From Blattamonas nauphoetae (Eukaryota > Preaxostyla > Oxymonadida), in contig JARBJD010000241.1 of the NCBI GenBank assembly GCA_033064195.1, forward strand, positions 1 through 64,000: DNA of 64,000 nucleotides. Reading direction: 5' to 3'. Below are positions 54,380 through 64,000 of the stretch, piece after piece; the stretch's first letter is position 1, and each line of letters opens with the position of its first letter. The position numbers were made by a program, and so were the translations under genes. The notes under the pieces were generated by a model that was not told the DNA's origin, did not search any database, and saw only the letters and a program-made list of their open reading frames with translations.

Positions 54380-55692
54380 TAAGAATATTCATTCCCAAAT
54401 CATTCAGAAACTTGGAAGAGAAGACATACACCAACTCTCCATGATTCGTTGTTTTGTTGTGAAGCAGTGTCTGTTCGATCTCTTCGTTAAATCCTTCTTG
54501 TTCCAGAGTCTGCAACAATACTCTCCCTCTGCACTAAGATTCAGCTCCATTTTCCTTCCAAGTGATGAGATTTTCGGACATTAACCAGATGTTGTATTGC
54601 TGAGTGAAGTTGTGGTTCACTTGTAATAAAAGTGGGCAATAAGTAACTTTAAGGGACTGGTCAAATACCGATTCTAAGAGGATATTCTAGAGATTTTCTA
54701 GGAAATTCGAAGCCTTTGTGGAAGTAGAGAACAGATAATTGAGTTTTCTCTAGAAATAAAAGAGTTGGAAATGTGTTGATCAAAAAAGTGAAGTGTCTGG
54801 TTCTCTGTCGTTAGGACATAAATTAGGATTTAGTGACCACCTAGTCACTCAAAAATAGATTATTCAACTTTCTAGGGGAGCTAAAAAGTTCTGATGAACT
54901 TCCATTTCAGATTAGAGGTTTTGATCCGACCCTAAATTTTATTGTTTCTTCAAAGGAGGCGATCTTTCTCCTGAATCCTAGTGACATATCTCGATGAAGA
55001 AAACATGCCTCGGAATGCTTTTAGGACTACTAGAGTTAGTTTTAGTCAGTCCCTTAAAGTAACCTATTGCCTAAAAGTGACATGTACACCATTGGGATGC
55101 GAGAGGAACAAATGAAATTCAGTGTGGGTTGGTGGAAGGCACTCAATTCAAAGGTATTGATCAGCAATCGGAAAGTGTCTCGTGATTCCTCCCTCCACGA
55201 CAAAAGGTGACGATTGCGACTGATCTGGACGAGGAACGGTTCGATTGGGATTAGCACTTCAAGCAGCACCACATGTCGTGCGTGTTGAGGGTCAGTTCTT
55301 GTTGTTTTGGAGAGAGATCGGATGATCTCGGGTGAGGCGAGCCGAACACCTGAATTGGCAATTGTGAGAAGGTCGTGCAGGATTGTCCTATCATCAATGA
55401 CCGAAAAAGCTGGAATGTGATGTGTGGAAAGGATTCCAGGAAGGAGGCTGGTGGAGACGATGTCCAGCTGGTTCAATAATGAACATGACTCGAGACAGTG
55501 ACGAGCGAGTGTGAGAGATCCTCTGAAAATCAATTGATGGGACGAAGACAGGAGCACGTTCATCGAATCTACAAACATTGCAGCGGAATTTAGTTTCCCT
55601 TGTCCAACACCCTTCAATAAAGCGTCAGCAAAAGATGATGGTCTAACTGGTCTCAGGACTGCAAGAGTGAGTCCATTGATGGAGACAACCAT
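54380..55692 (-). pseudogene. helical-repeat family gene interrupted by a 437-bp element
   Basis: The 5' part (55,692-55,072) matches 55,821-56,890 (A-A-M-F-V-D-S-M-N-V-L-L-S-S-S; L-L-E-V-L-I-P-I-E-P-F-L-V-Q-I-S-R-N) but lacks the usual first exon and N-terminus. Subtracting the element and one target joins Y-M-S-L-L to L-Q-V-N-H-N-F. The same frame then passes one in-frame TAG (about 54,510) and continues with the family C-terminus (Q-T-L-E-Q-E-G-F-N-E-E-I-E). So only the insertion and the TAG break an otherwise collinear gene. It neighbours its closest relative (55,821), suggesting tandem duplication. Confidence 0.65.
54635..55071. mobile_element. 437-bp MITE with GGCAATA ends
   Basis: The left end GGCAATAAGTAACTTTAAGG and the right end in reverse complement GGCAATAGGTTACTTTAAGG form imperfect 30-bp inverted repeats. 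The 8-bp duplications are TAAAAGTG (54,627-54,634 and 55,072-55,079). It is AT-rich with no protein. It resembles the 24,675 element in its GGC terminus and 8-bp duplication, but the rest differs. Confidence 0.83.
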
Positions 55693-55820
55693 GAATCAAA
55701 CAAACAATTTCTTGGAAAGGAAAAAGGGTACTTTCTTCACTTTCGGATCATTCCCCTCAAAACTTAGATGTGAAATGAAACAAAAATGATTAGGGAACAT
55801 CGAATGGCAAGCGTGTGACG

Positions 55821-56946
55821 TCATTCAAGCATCGATTGAAATGTGGGATGCGGACGATCGACATCTCTCAGAGAACAAGCAACGTCTCTGCGATTGAACC
55901 TCCCAATGCTGTTCATTCCCAACGAGTTCAATACATTGTATGGATAGAACCTCTTGAAGAAACCGCCAAGCCCTGATTCCCAATGAAATAGTGCTTGTTC
56001 AAGTCCATCGAAAAATCCCTCAGGTTTCAGAGTCCGTAACATTATTCTTTTGATACCAGCAGAGTCGACTCCATAGCGTTTCCATCCGCGGAAGTCGTCG
56101 GCCAGGAACTCCAAGATTGATTGATAGGCTTCTTCGTGTTCCACTTCTGTCAGAAGTGATTGGAAGACTATTGGGATGCGAGAGGAACAAATAAAATCCT
56201 GGGTTGGTCGGTGAAAGACACATTTTGCAAAGATATTGTACAGCAACATGAACATGACTAGGCATTCATCCCCCAGCGACAAGAGGACACGATTGCGACT
56301 GATCTGGACGAGAGAGGGTTCCATGGGGATCAAAACTTCGTGTAGGAACACATCACGGATTGATTGAGGAGTCTGGAATGGAGTCGACGGGAGTGACAGA
56401 TAACTGGGGGATCTATCGAGAAAAAAACTTCTGATGAGAATCACAAGAACACCATGAAAGGCATCTTTATCCTCAATTTCTGAAAGATCCCTCAAACGAA
56501 GTGCTGAAAGGATTTTGGGCAAGAATTTGGAGGAATGAAGAGTGAACTGGTCTGACTTGGAACCTTTTTTGAGAATGTCGACAATGAAAGATATAGTGTG
56601 CTTGAAGATCGATGGATTGGACGAGGACAAGAACACAGTGATCGAATCCACAAACACAGCAGCTGGGTGTGGTGCATCATTTGCAATGGCATGAATAAAC
56701 TCATCCATGCTGAACGAGTGATTGAGACTTGATGTGATTGAAGAAAACACGATTGATGCTTTCCAAAGCATCTCCTCGTTAAATGGGTAGTTGTCGCTGA
56801 CCATCGAAACAAGAGAGTGGAAGGGACCGGTCAATTCTTCGACTGGAGTTGGAGGATGTCTTGGATTCCAGCGCAGCAAGGAAGAGTAATCTGGAGCATG
56901 GAAATGATAACGTGGAGAAATGGAGGCAACCTCGTGAAGGGTTCAT
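55821..56946 (-). CDS. helical-repeat family protein, short form
   Basis: Exon 1 is tiny: ATG at 56,946, coding M-N-P-S-R. A 40-bp intron (56,930-56,891) joins it in phase 1 to D-Y-S-S-L-L-R-W-N-P, the conserved start of the family body. About 355 residues follow: F-V-D-S-I-T-V-F-L-S-S-S, H-E-V-L-I-P-M-E-P-S-L-V-Q-I-S-R-N-R, F-I-C-S-S-R-I-P-I-V, and L-R-T-L-K-P-E-G-F-F-D-G-L-E. It ends in TGA. With 54,380-55,692 it forms a sub-family (I-S-R-N-R and C-S-S-R-I-P). Function unknown. Confidence 0.78.
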
Positions 56947-57609
56947 GTGAGTTTGAGACAGGAATTTTCTAATATGGGGATGAACACCGAAAAAACACTT
57001 TGATGGGAAGATCGAGACTTATTCTGATGGAGGACACCTATTCTTTTCATTTCGTCATTTTTGACAATTCCGGACATTTTTTGATTAGGCTTGTCTGACC
57101 GGCACTGACCGGTCAGTTTTCACCGAAAAGTACTGACGGTCACTGACCGGAGAAATACCAGAACCCATAGTCCAGAGTTACAATTTCTCCGAAGTGTTTT
57201 CATTTTGATCCGAGATTTGCAGAAATCCCATGAAAATCAACGTAATTTCTGCTGCAGATGATTGGATTGAATTATTGTCACTTCATTCAGGCCGTCTCAC
57301 TCTTCTTTACAGGCATTTGAAGATCGTGCGGTTCTTCAAAACAGTTATGGACGGATGATCGTTCTGATTCGTCATCTCTTACAGAAACCATTATAGCTGC
57401 AAGTCCTACTTCTGTGAAATGAATCACAACGACATATTCATTTGACAATAATGCAAGAAAAGATGGTATTGTGATGTCATCCGACTCATTCTCATTTCGC
57501 TCATCAATCCCCTTATTATCCCTAAATTCATCTCATCTCGTTTTTTTCTTCTATTTTCTCAGGATCTCTTGCCTCTGCTGTTCCATCATCGTCTTGTACG
57601 ATCTGCTGC

Positions 57610-58067
57610 ATGCCGTTTTCTTCACGGTCAAGTTCCAGTTCTATCCTAGCTGTTTATGTGGAAATCTCATTGATCTTTGTCGTCGGTTTGATTCTTGGAT
57701 ATTCTTGGGGTGATCGTTCCATCTCAGTCCAACCAAAAAGGGTCGAATCTTTGATTTCAGAGGCGAATCTGAATTTACCACCCACAACGACAGCAGATAC
57801 ACTCCCTCCATTCATTTCATTCCATCTCCACTGCCACTACTATTCTCTAGCCATCAACCACAATGAAGTGAGATTTTACAAAACCGAAACAACGTCCAGA
57901 ACCATCGATCAAACAGCAACGAACAGAAAAGAAGAGAAGTAGTTTGTCACACATGTTCCTCATCTCTTATTCCAACTCTCTGTCCATTCAGAAACTCAAT
58001 GTTGTGCTGAAGTTGATTCTCGATAAGGTTGGAGGGAAGAATCCGGATCTCGTTGTGAAAGTTTGAT
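57610..58067 (+). CDS. small single-pass membrane protein (cargo of 2.3-kb element)
   Basis: A frame from 57,610 has a Ser-rich start and a clear membrane helix (I-S-L-I-F-V-V-G-L-I-L-G-Y-S-W). It continues with V-Q-P-K-R-V-E-S-L-I-S-E-A and S-F-H-L-H-C-H-Y-Y-S-L-A. After 57,942 a pyrimidine tract ending CAG (about 58,010) precedes K-L-N-V-V-L-K-L-I-L-D-K-V-G-G-K and TGA, likely a final exon, but the join is not cleanly in frame. The start is uncertain because another frame (57,471 onwards) may supply a 5' exon. Family not recognised. Confidence 0.4.
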
Positions 58068-58172
58068 GATCAGTGCAAACATAGACCAAGACTGGACTTA
58101 TTGTATTGTCATTTCTCGCTTTACTTCATCTGGTCTTCATCAACAAAACAACACTCGATGTGAATGTCAAAA

Positions 58173-59327
58173 CTAAATAAAATCTGAGAGATTAAGTGAA
58201 CGGGATCTTATCCAGCCGACTGATTGTGGAGAAAGGAGAATGTCTGTGACAAGACCAGATGATTTCTCCAACAGCTGCTGACTGACACTTGTGACAACGA
58301 AAAGATTGGAGGGTACGTGGATGAACATCAGATGCACTCCCTGCACACAGCCATCCACATACTCCACAACTGTCAACTTCTTCTCTGCTGCGTTAGAAGG
58401 GGAGAAGCCCATCCGATGTGGGGAGTCCATCTGACAAGTGCGGTGAGTGAGGAACAGTGTCAGAGTGCTCAGACAGATCGGGAAGCCGAACTGAGAAGGC
58501 GGTGGAGAGACGATGGTTGGGTTTGGAGTGTGTTGAAGGCTGTCGACGCTGCCGTTCTATTATGGGTGTGTTGGTGTTGGGTTCCCTTTCGACTAGAGAG
58601 TGGCTGGGAGAAACTCATGCCCTTCGATTGTTGCTGTGTCGTCGGCCACGGCAACACCTGATGAGGACGTTGCCGGCATTGGTGCAACATCAAGTTCTGT
58701 CTGATGAGTAGGATCTTGTCGAGGAAGGTCGTTTCGGAGGGAATTTGGACTTTCCTGGCATAAACAGCAGGAGGGATAACTTCAATCGCATGTTGGTCAG
58801 TATCCCACAAGTGCTAGAGAGCAGCAGTGGCAGAAATCCGAAGTGGCGTCAGGGCAGAGGGGAAAGCAGACAAGAGAGTCATACTCGATAGAGATATGAT
58901 GGAGAGGAGTGAACGGGGACAACAAAAGTCTGAGAGGTAGAAAAAGGAGGAAAAGAGACTTGATTAGATGGACTGATGACGTCGCAATGAATGGAAGTCT
59001 GAAATCAACAAAAAAGAGATTGAAATGCGAAAAGAAGACCTAGAAACTGTCCTGTGACTTCGATTCACGATGAGAGCAAAAGATTGAGGAGACGTCATCA
59101 AGATGTGTGTTTCGGCTCCGATTAGTCCTGAATCCCGTATTGAGGTCGATTATCTGAAGAAAAGTGAGAATAAGACAGAGATGGTGAGAAAAAATCAGTT
59201 CCAACGAACGAGGAACGTAGAGCCGAACAAATAATTGAAACCAGAGTGCCAAACGGTATCCAGAAGCAGCTTCCAACATGCATATCTGTAAATGTCTTAG
59301 TTTCTTGTTCATAGCACGTGATTTCAT
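58173..59327 (-). pseudogene. unrecognised multi-exon gene parts (cargo of 2.3-kb element)
   Basis: Three coding-like blocks lie on the minus strand. 59,327-59,190 reads L-R-H-L-Q-I-C-M-L-E-A-A-S-G-Y-R-L-A-L-W and is followed by a possible intron (GTTCGTTGG to TTCTTCAG). 58,810-58,469 reads P-P-A-V-Y-A-R-K-V-Q-I-P-S-E-T, then a His/Gln/Ser-rich tail. 58,430-58,173 reads V-H-L-M-F-I-H-V-P-S-N-L-F-V-V-T and ends L-N-L-S-D-F-I. The last block has longin-like alternation of strands, but I cannot assign it. Frames do not all join, so it is probably a captured, partial gene. Confidence 0.35.
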
Positions 59328-59527
59328 GATCAGGTTAGATCTGACCCTTTGAAAAATTTCGGACTGACACTGACCGGCACTTTTGGCCGGTCAGACAAGC
59401 CTATTTTTGATTGAACAAACCTCGTCATTCTTTAAGAGATTCCGAATGTGTAGTCCGAGCCCAGACTTTTCGTTTCCTTCTCCGATTTTGATCCAGCCCA
59501 TGCCCCCCGGCGTCAATCTTGAGACAC

Positions 59528-61237
59528 ATGGGTCCCGGATCGCCACCCTCTGCGTCGCCTAATGGCGATGACATAGACCCATTTAATATCTTCGTAAACT
59601 ATCTCCCTCCCCATTTTACAGATTCTAATCTTCATTCCTTGTTTGCGGGTTTTGGGCCGATAGAGTCAGCCAAAGTAATGGTATGGAATTCATCGTTTTA
59701 TGATTTTCACTTGTGATTGGATAGCTCGATTCAAAGAAGGGCACTTCTTTAGGATTCGGGTTTGTTCGTTTTTCGACGCCAGACGCTGTGACTCGTGCAA
59801 TTAAAGATATGCATCGTTGCCGCCTCGACAACAAAACTTTACTAGTAAAACACTCCAATATTCCACGGACAAAAGACTATTTTCCCTCTTGCGAGACTCT
59901 TTTCATCCGTGGACTCTCCCGACACACAACCCCTGGTATGTTGTTCTCAACTCTTCTAATTTCACTCTATCTTCGTAACATGTATCCAGAATCCATTACC
60001 TCTTTTTGCTCTCAAATCGAGCCACCTTCTCTTGTCCGAGTTTCGAATGATTTTGGTTCGTCTCGAACCGAATCTTGTGTTGCTTACGTACGTTTTAATT
60101 CAATCGAGGCGGCAAATAGAGTCCGCACTGCTTTGAATCACACTTTGTTTCCTGGTTCCTTCACTCCTATCGAAATTGCGTTCGCCAAGCGAAATCTTCT
60201 CGATCATCCCCCTAAACCCTCCAAATCCCACAAACTCACTCCTCGACAGAAAAAGAGCGCTTTTCCTGCCAAACAAAAATCAACGCCCCGACCTTTCCAA
60301 TTTCCCCCTTCTAATGTACCCGAATTATCCCTCCACTCAGAGCCTCCCCTCCCACCCGACCTGCCCCTCACCTGGCGTTCCCCGTCCACTGGCAGCTTCC
60401 TGGACCCCCTTCCCTCCCTCCCCGCCCACCAGAAATCCCCCAGCCATCCCAACGACCCAAATACACTCACCTCCAAATCCGGACACTTTCCGATCCAGCC
60501 CTCGAAATCCTCGCACCGTTTATACCCCTCCACCAGTGTTGTATCGGCCCATCGACATCTCTGATCTAAACCGGCCAGTCCCAAAATTGATCACGACTGC
60601 GGATCGTCAGCCATCGACACAGTCCATGTTCTCACATCACCTGGACTCGCCTCTCCCTTCCTCCCTCTTCCATCCACCATCAGATTCAATTCTTTCGTCC
60701 ACTGATATCCATTCATCACTCTCCGCTTTCACAAACAGTTTCTCAAACCCGCTCGCCCCACAGACAAGTTCTATATCGTCCGTGGACGACCTTCCATCTC
60801 ATTCTTTTGTTTCAGAACGCCCCCCTTCAGTTTCCTTCTTAGATTCCCACACTTTCTCCCCGTTTAACACAAATCCACGGCAGGACGCCTTCTCCGCAAG
60901 TATCCACGACACGCAACCGCCCGGCCCATCGCAGGCTCCATTTTGGTCGGATTCGCTCTTCCGTGACTCTTTCACTCAAGATACATTGTCATTCCCGCAT
61001 CCACTTTCTGTCGAATCCCTCCATCTCCCAATGACCGATCAGTGGCACTTCTCGTCGGCATCTGCTCCGCTGCCGGGAATGTCGCAGGCTTTCCAGTCTG
61101 TTTTGGAACAGAACGAATTATCAAAAAAATTGGAGCAGATCGCATATCAGAATGAGGGCGAGGGACTAATCGAGTTGAATGACGGGCCAGACAGTGGAGA
61201 CGAAGATATTCTTCCTTCTACCGCGGATTCATCGTAA
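59528..61237 (+). CDS. RNA-binding protein with two RRM domains and Pro/Ser-rich tail
   Basis: Start ATG 59,528. RRM1: RNP2 N-I-F-V-N-Y-L-P near residue 22. A 44-bp intron (59,681-59,724) then leads to RNP1 in K-G-T-S-L-G-F-G-F-V-R-F. RRM2: T-L-F-I-R-G-L-S, a 54-bp intron (59,936-59,989), then C-V-A-Y-V-R-F and I-E-I-A-F-A-K-R. The order resembles ELAV/CELF-type tandem RRM proteins. A Pro/Ser-rich tail follows; the frame must change once between about 60,250 and 60,540 (unplaced intron or indel). It ends with an acidic segment (L-N-D-G-P-D-S-G-D-E-D) and TAA. Probably an mRNA-binding regulator, nuclear or cytoplasmic. It is convergent with the next gene. Confidence 0.78.
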
Positions 61238-61344
61238 AGTATGAATTGTTCCTTAACGTTATGTGGATATGATCGCTTTTTCCAAACACGTGAACGGAAG
61301 GTAATTAAGAATGAAAAATGAAGTGTTTGAAAGAAATTCCATAG

Positions 61345-64000
61345 TTACGGTTTCTCTTGAATTTTGGATAAAAATTGTTGGGCTAAACGTGTGAAAACGG
61401 CGACGAAAAACAAACCCTTCATCTGAAAAGGCGAAGCGTTCCTCGATGACACATTCCGGATCGGTGATGAGTGGAGATGATGGGTACGAAGAGGGGAATT
61501 CAAGCTCTTCCGCATATCGTCCACATTCTGTCGAGCGGTAGACATGACCTGTGACAAGCGAGCCTACGAATGAGAATTGAATGAAATCAATTAATCATAC
61601 AATTCTTTCCTCAGCCTGATCATTTGTCGTGTCTGTGGCCTTCTCGTGCAGTGATGTCATCCTTCTTGGTGATTGGTGGGATGGATCTTTTCGCTTTGTG
61701 GATTTAGGTGAAAGAACCGATGATTGGGTCGAAGAAGGCGGAGAGACGATTTCGACAGTGCGTGATTGACGAGGAAACGACGGCTGACAAGAAAAAAGAA
61801 ACAAGAGTAGAAAAACATACCCGTTTCGGAGAGCTCGTCACATCATCAATTCTTGATTCTTCCCTCTGCAATCTTTCGTTTCTCTGATGTAAAGCAGAGA
61901 TTCTGTCCGAAATTGATTCTTTATTCCCTCTCGGAGACGGGCTTGTTCGATTTTGCTCCAGTGGTTTTGATCGACTGGTGAGAGAAGGGGTTGTTCTGTT
62001 TGCATTCACTTGCGGTGTTTGTTGGCGTGAAGGAATCGTAAAATGAGTTGTTGTACTCGTTCGTACGTTCTGCTGGCTCGAGAATGTCGTCGAATCGAGA
62101 GTGGACGACCTCAGACTTTGTGGTTTGTCAGGCTCAGCCCTCCTCAACACTGGTGACGATGAAAACAGCGGCAAATCCGCAGAAGGGCTGGAATGGAGTC
62201 GTTGTGTGGCAGATTGCTCATAAACTGATGTTGGTGGAGCGGCGCGAGACGAAAAGGGCTGATCATTGTGGGCAAATTGATCTCTTGATCTCTTCTCATC
62301 ATTTGGTTTCTGTTCATTTGTACTGCTTTGCCGTTTCTCTTTCGATTCCCGCATGACCTTAACGAGATGTTGGGTGAGCAAACTGATGTCGCCAATCGAC
62401 TCACACAAATCGTCGAATTCGTCCCTTCTTACATACTGTTGCTCGTTAAAAGTCATTTCAAAACGGCTTGTTGTCATTGCAGGATCAATGGGCCTTCCGG
62501 GGGATGTCCTGCTTGGAGTGGAGACGAGCTCATTCATTCTGATCTCTCTTCGACTAATTTCGCGGATACGCCGTTCGGTTTCCTCCTGAAGCACGTCCAA
62601 TTTGTGGGTGAACTCCGCACGCGTCTGTTCGTTGGTTATTTTTACGTTTTCGTTCACCATAACTCGAAGATCGGAGAGCGATCGGTTGATGTCATCAGTG
62701 TTCGCAGAGATCTGCTCCTGAGCCCGTTTCAACGCCACTTGGATGCCCTTTTGCGTCTGAGCTTCCATTTGGACTTGAAATTGCTCCGAAAGCGATGCTT
62801 CGACGTGTTGCGTGGATTCGCTGAGGTTGTTGAGAATATCCTGTTTTGCCTCATCAAGAGCGATGCTCCACTCGAAAGAAGTCTCTTCAATCTTCTTTTC
62901 CTGTGCAACCATATCCACACGGACGGCTGTGAGTTGCGAATTCGTGGATGTGAACGATGTCTGAAGAAGTCGAGGAAAACGAAGCAAACATCATATGTCT
63001 TCAAAGTTTGTTTCAGTGCTCCGATAGTCTTCTGGATTTCCTCATGCTCTTTCTCCATTTCAGCTACTTTCGAGAAGAAGACGACCATGTCTTTTGAATC
63101 TGATTTCAGGTCGACCTTCGCGTCAATGTCTGCCAATCTCGCCAAAAACTTCTTTGCATCCTTTTGACTACGCAGAGTTTCAATTTCGCTTTCCATACTC
63201 TGATAGAAACAGTGTTTGAGCTAAAGTGACACACGGCAAGCTGTTCGGAAAGAGACTGAATATCAGATTTTGTCTGGGCATGGGCTTGACCGGATGTATG
63301 CACAGATTTTTCAAGTGTTTGCATTTTGTCTGATGCTGAGAAACGAGACATGGGGGAGAGGGTTTGATCAAATAAAAGTGGATTACCTTCCTGAATAGAA
63401 TCACTATGGCCTTTAATCGACTGAAATAATGCTTAAATGACGAATGAGACAGACCTCCTGTGTTTTTGAAATTAGTGAGTTCGTTTGTGCGATGTGGTCG
63501 TCGATTGTTGTTGCGAGTGTCTGGATTTCTGAATTGAGCTTGTTCGTAAACGTTGTCAACCCATCCAGTGTTAAATAGTGCGACAGCTTATTTTGAAGTC
63601 CTCCAAATTGTTCGTTCAGAGCTGTGAAAGCTTGTTCAAGCTCGACAATCGCATGATTCGACGAAAGTTCACAGAAAAGCGCGCTTGAACGCAACTGCTC
63701 ATCAAAATCGGTGACTGTGAGCTTCTGCTTGAGAGCATGCACAACTTGATTCTTGCTCGCTTTCAGCTGGAGCTCCTCTTCCATTTGATGATTCGACGCT
63801 TGAATTCTCTCCGTAAAGTCTGATTGCGTCCTCTAAATCAGGAAAATGGAGAAAATAAGGATGGTTAGTGAAGTTAAGAGGAAGCAGGGAAACATTCAAC
63901 TGCGTGCGGAGTTCTGTGATTTCGGCGTCTTTCGATTCGAGATCGCGGCATAACGTTAAGAACGTTGTCCGAATCACATCAGGGATGTTGTCCCATTCAT
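61345..64000 (-). CDS. large coiled-coil protein, multi-exon, 5' end beyond window
   Basis: At least nine exons join in frame by GT-AG introns of 29-61 bp (for example near 63,890-63,830, 63,450, 63,390, 63,230, 62,990-62,960, 61,820 and 61,590). From the right edge: E-W-D-N-I-P-D-V-I-R-T-T-F-L-T-L-C-R-D, heptad-rich helices (S-E-I-Q-T-L-A-T-T-I-D-D-H-I; V-A-E-M-E-K-E-H-E-E-I-Q-K-T-I), then from about 62,450 a Ser/Thr/Pro-rich tail with S-P-S-P-R and K-R-K-D-P. It ends at TAA 61,345, 107 bp from the RRM gene end. It looks like a single-copy cytoskeletal or flagellar-root type protein, but the family is not recognised. The frame quality is better than in the middle of the window. Confidence 0.75.

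Larger units (their letters stand above)
57086..59403. mobile_element. 2.3-kb TIR element carrying host-like gene parts (CTGACCG family, copy 2)
   Basis: The left end TAGGCTTGTCTGACCGG is the exact inverse of the right end. The 8-bp duplications are TTTTTGAT (57,078-57,085 and 59,404-59,411). The left subterminal region (TGACCGGTCA-TTTT, AAAAGTACTGAC, TGACCGG) matches the right end of the 21,263-24,067 element. The right end with its hairpin (CTGACCGGC...GCCGGTCAGTGTCA) matches that element's left end. The two are therefore one family with two distinct end types. No transposase. The interior holds coding-like sequence on both strands, unrelated to the kelch cargo. Confidence 0.83.

Noticed and set aside
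1-64000. CRISPR array, bacterial operons or ribosome-binding sites
   Set aside because: Introns, gene families and transposon types are eukaryotic. The only regular short repeats are the 38-bp minisatellite without spacers.

Overview
The window reads as nuclear DNA of a small-genome protist, most likely an oxymonad (Preaxostyla), close to Blattamonas or Monocercomonoides. This is an inference from three things: very short GT-AG introns (29-54 bp in many genes), a family of huge beta-helix surface receptors with a cytoplasmic kinase-like domain, and a multi-copy helical-repeat protein family whose members share one mini-intron just before a [DC/DY/FQ]-S-x-F-L-x-W-like motif. No rRNA or tRNA gene was found.

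Layout. 1-15,655: remains of beta-helix receptor genes (a minus-strand relic at 1-1,691, a fragment at 3.1-3.9 kb inside an old inverted-repeat structure, a plus-strand gene at 6.4-11.4 kb split by two transposons, and a truncated minus-strand copy at 11.35-14.95 kb). 15,666-20,762: a second, more complete minus-strand receptor, a tandem duplicate of the former. 21,263-24,067: a 2.8-kb terminal-inverted-repeat element carrying an intron-containing kelch gene, with its empty site preserved in the other duplicate. 24.3-27.8 kb: a short relic of a third receptor copy, a 670-bp element, and a gene with a 38-bp minisatellite that is interrupted by a 1.4-kb element with 562-bp near-perfect inverted arms. 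27.8-35.4 kb: four helical-repeat genes on the minus strand. 35,440-42,305: a plus-strand receptor (beta-helix, Ig-like repeats, transmembrane segment, pseudokinase) with a 521-bp element inside. 42.5-43.7 kb: a small beta-helix gene. 43,958-47,809: a protein kinase fused to a coiled coil and four SPRY-like repeats. 50.0-52.4 kb: coiled-coil and unknown genes. 53.0-56.9 kb: three more helical-repeat genes, one broken by a 437-bp element. 57,086-59,403: a second cargo-carrying element of the same family as the 21-kb one. 59.5-64.0 kb: convergent single-copy-looking genes, a two-RRM RNA-binding protein and a multi-exon coiled-coil protein that runs off the right edge.

How it fits together: the middle of the window is dominated by expanding surface-receptor and helical-repeat families that duplicate, truncate and collect non-autonomous DNA transposons. 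Seven well-delimited elements are seen, six with exact 8-bp target duplications (hAT-like) and one with TA. Several host reading frames close up cleanly when the element and one target copy are subtracted, so the insertions look young. Two elements carry pieces of other host genes and are the most notable find. A second open point is a set of four single in-frame TAA/TAG codons in otherwise intact reading frames, in genes that mostly end in TGA.
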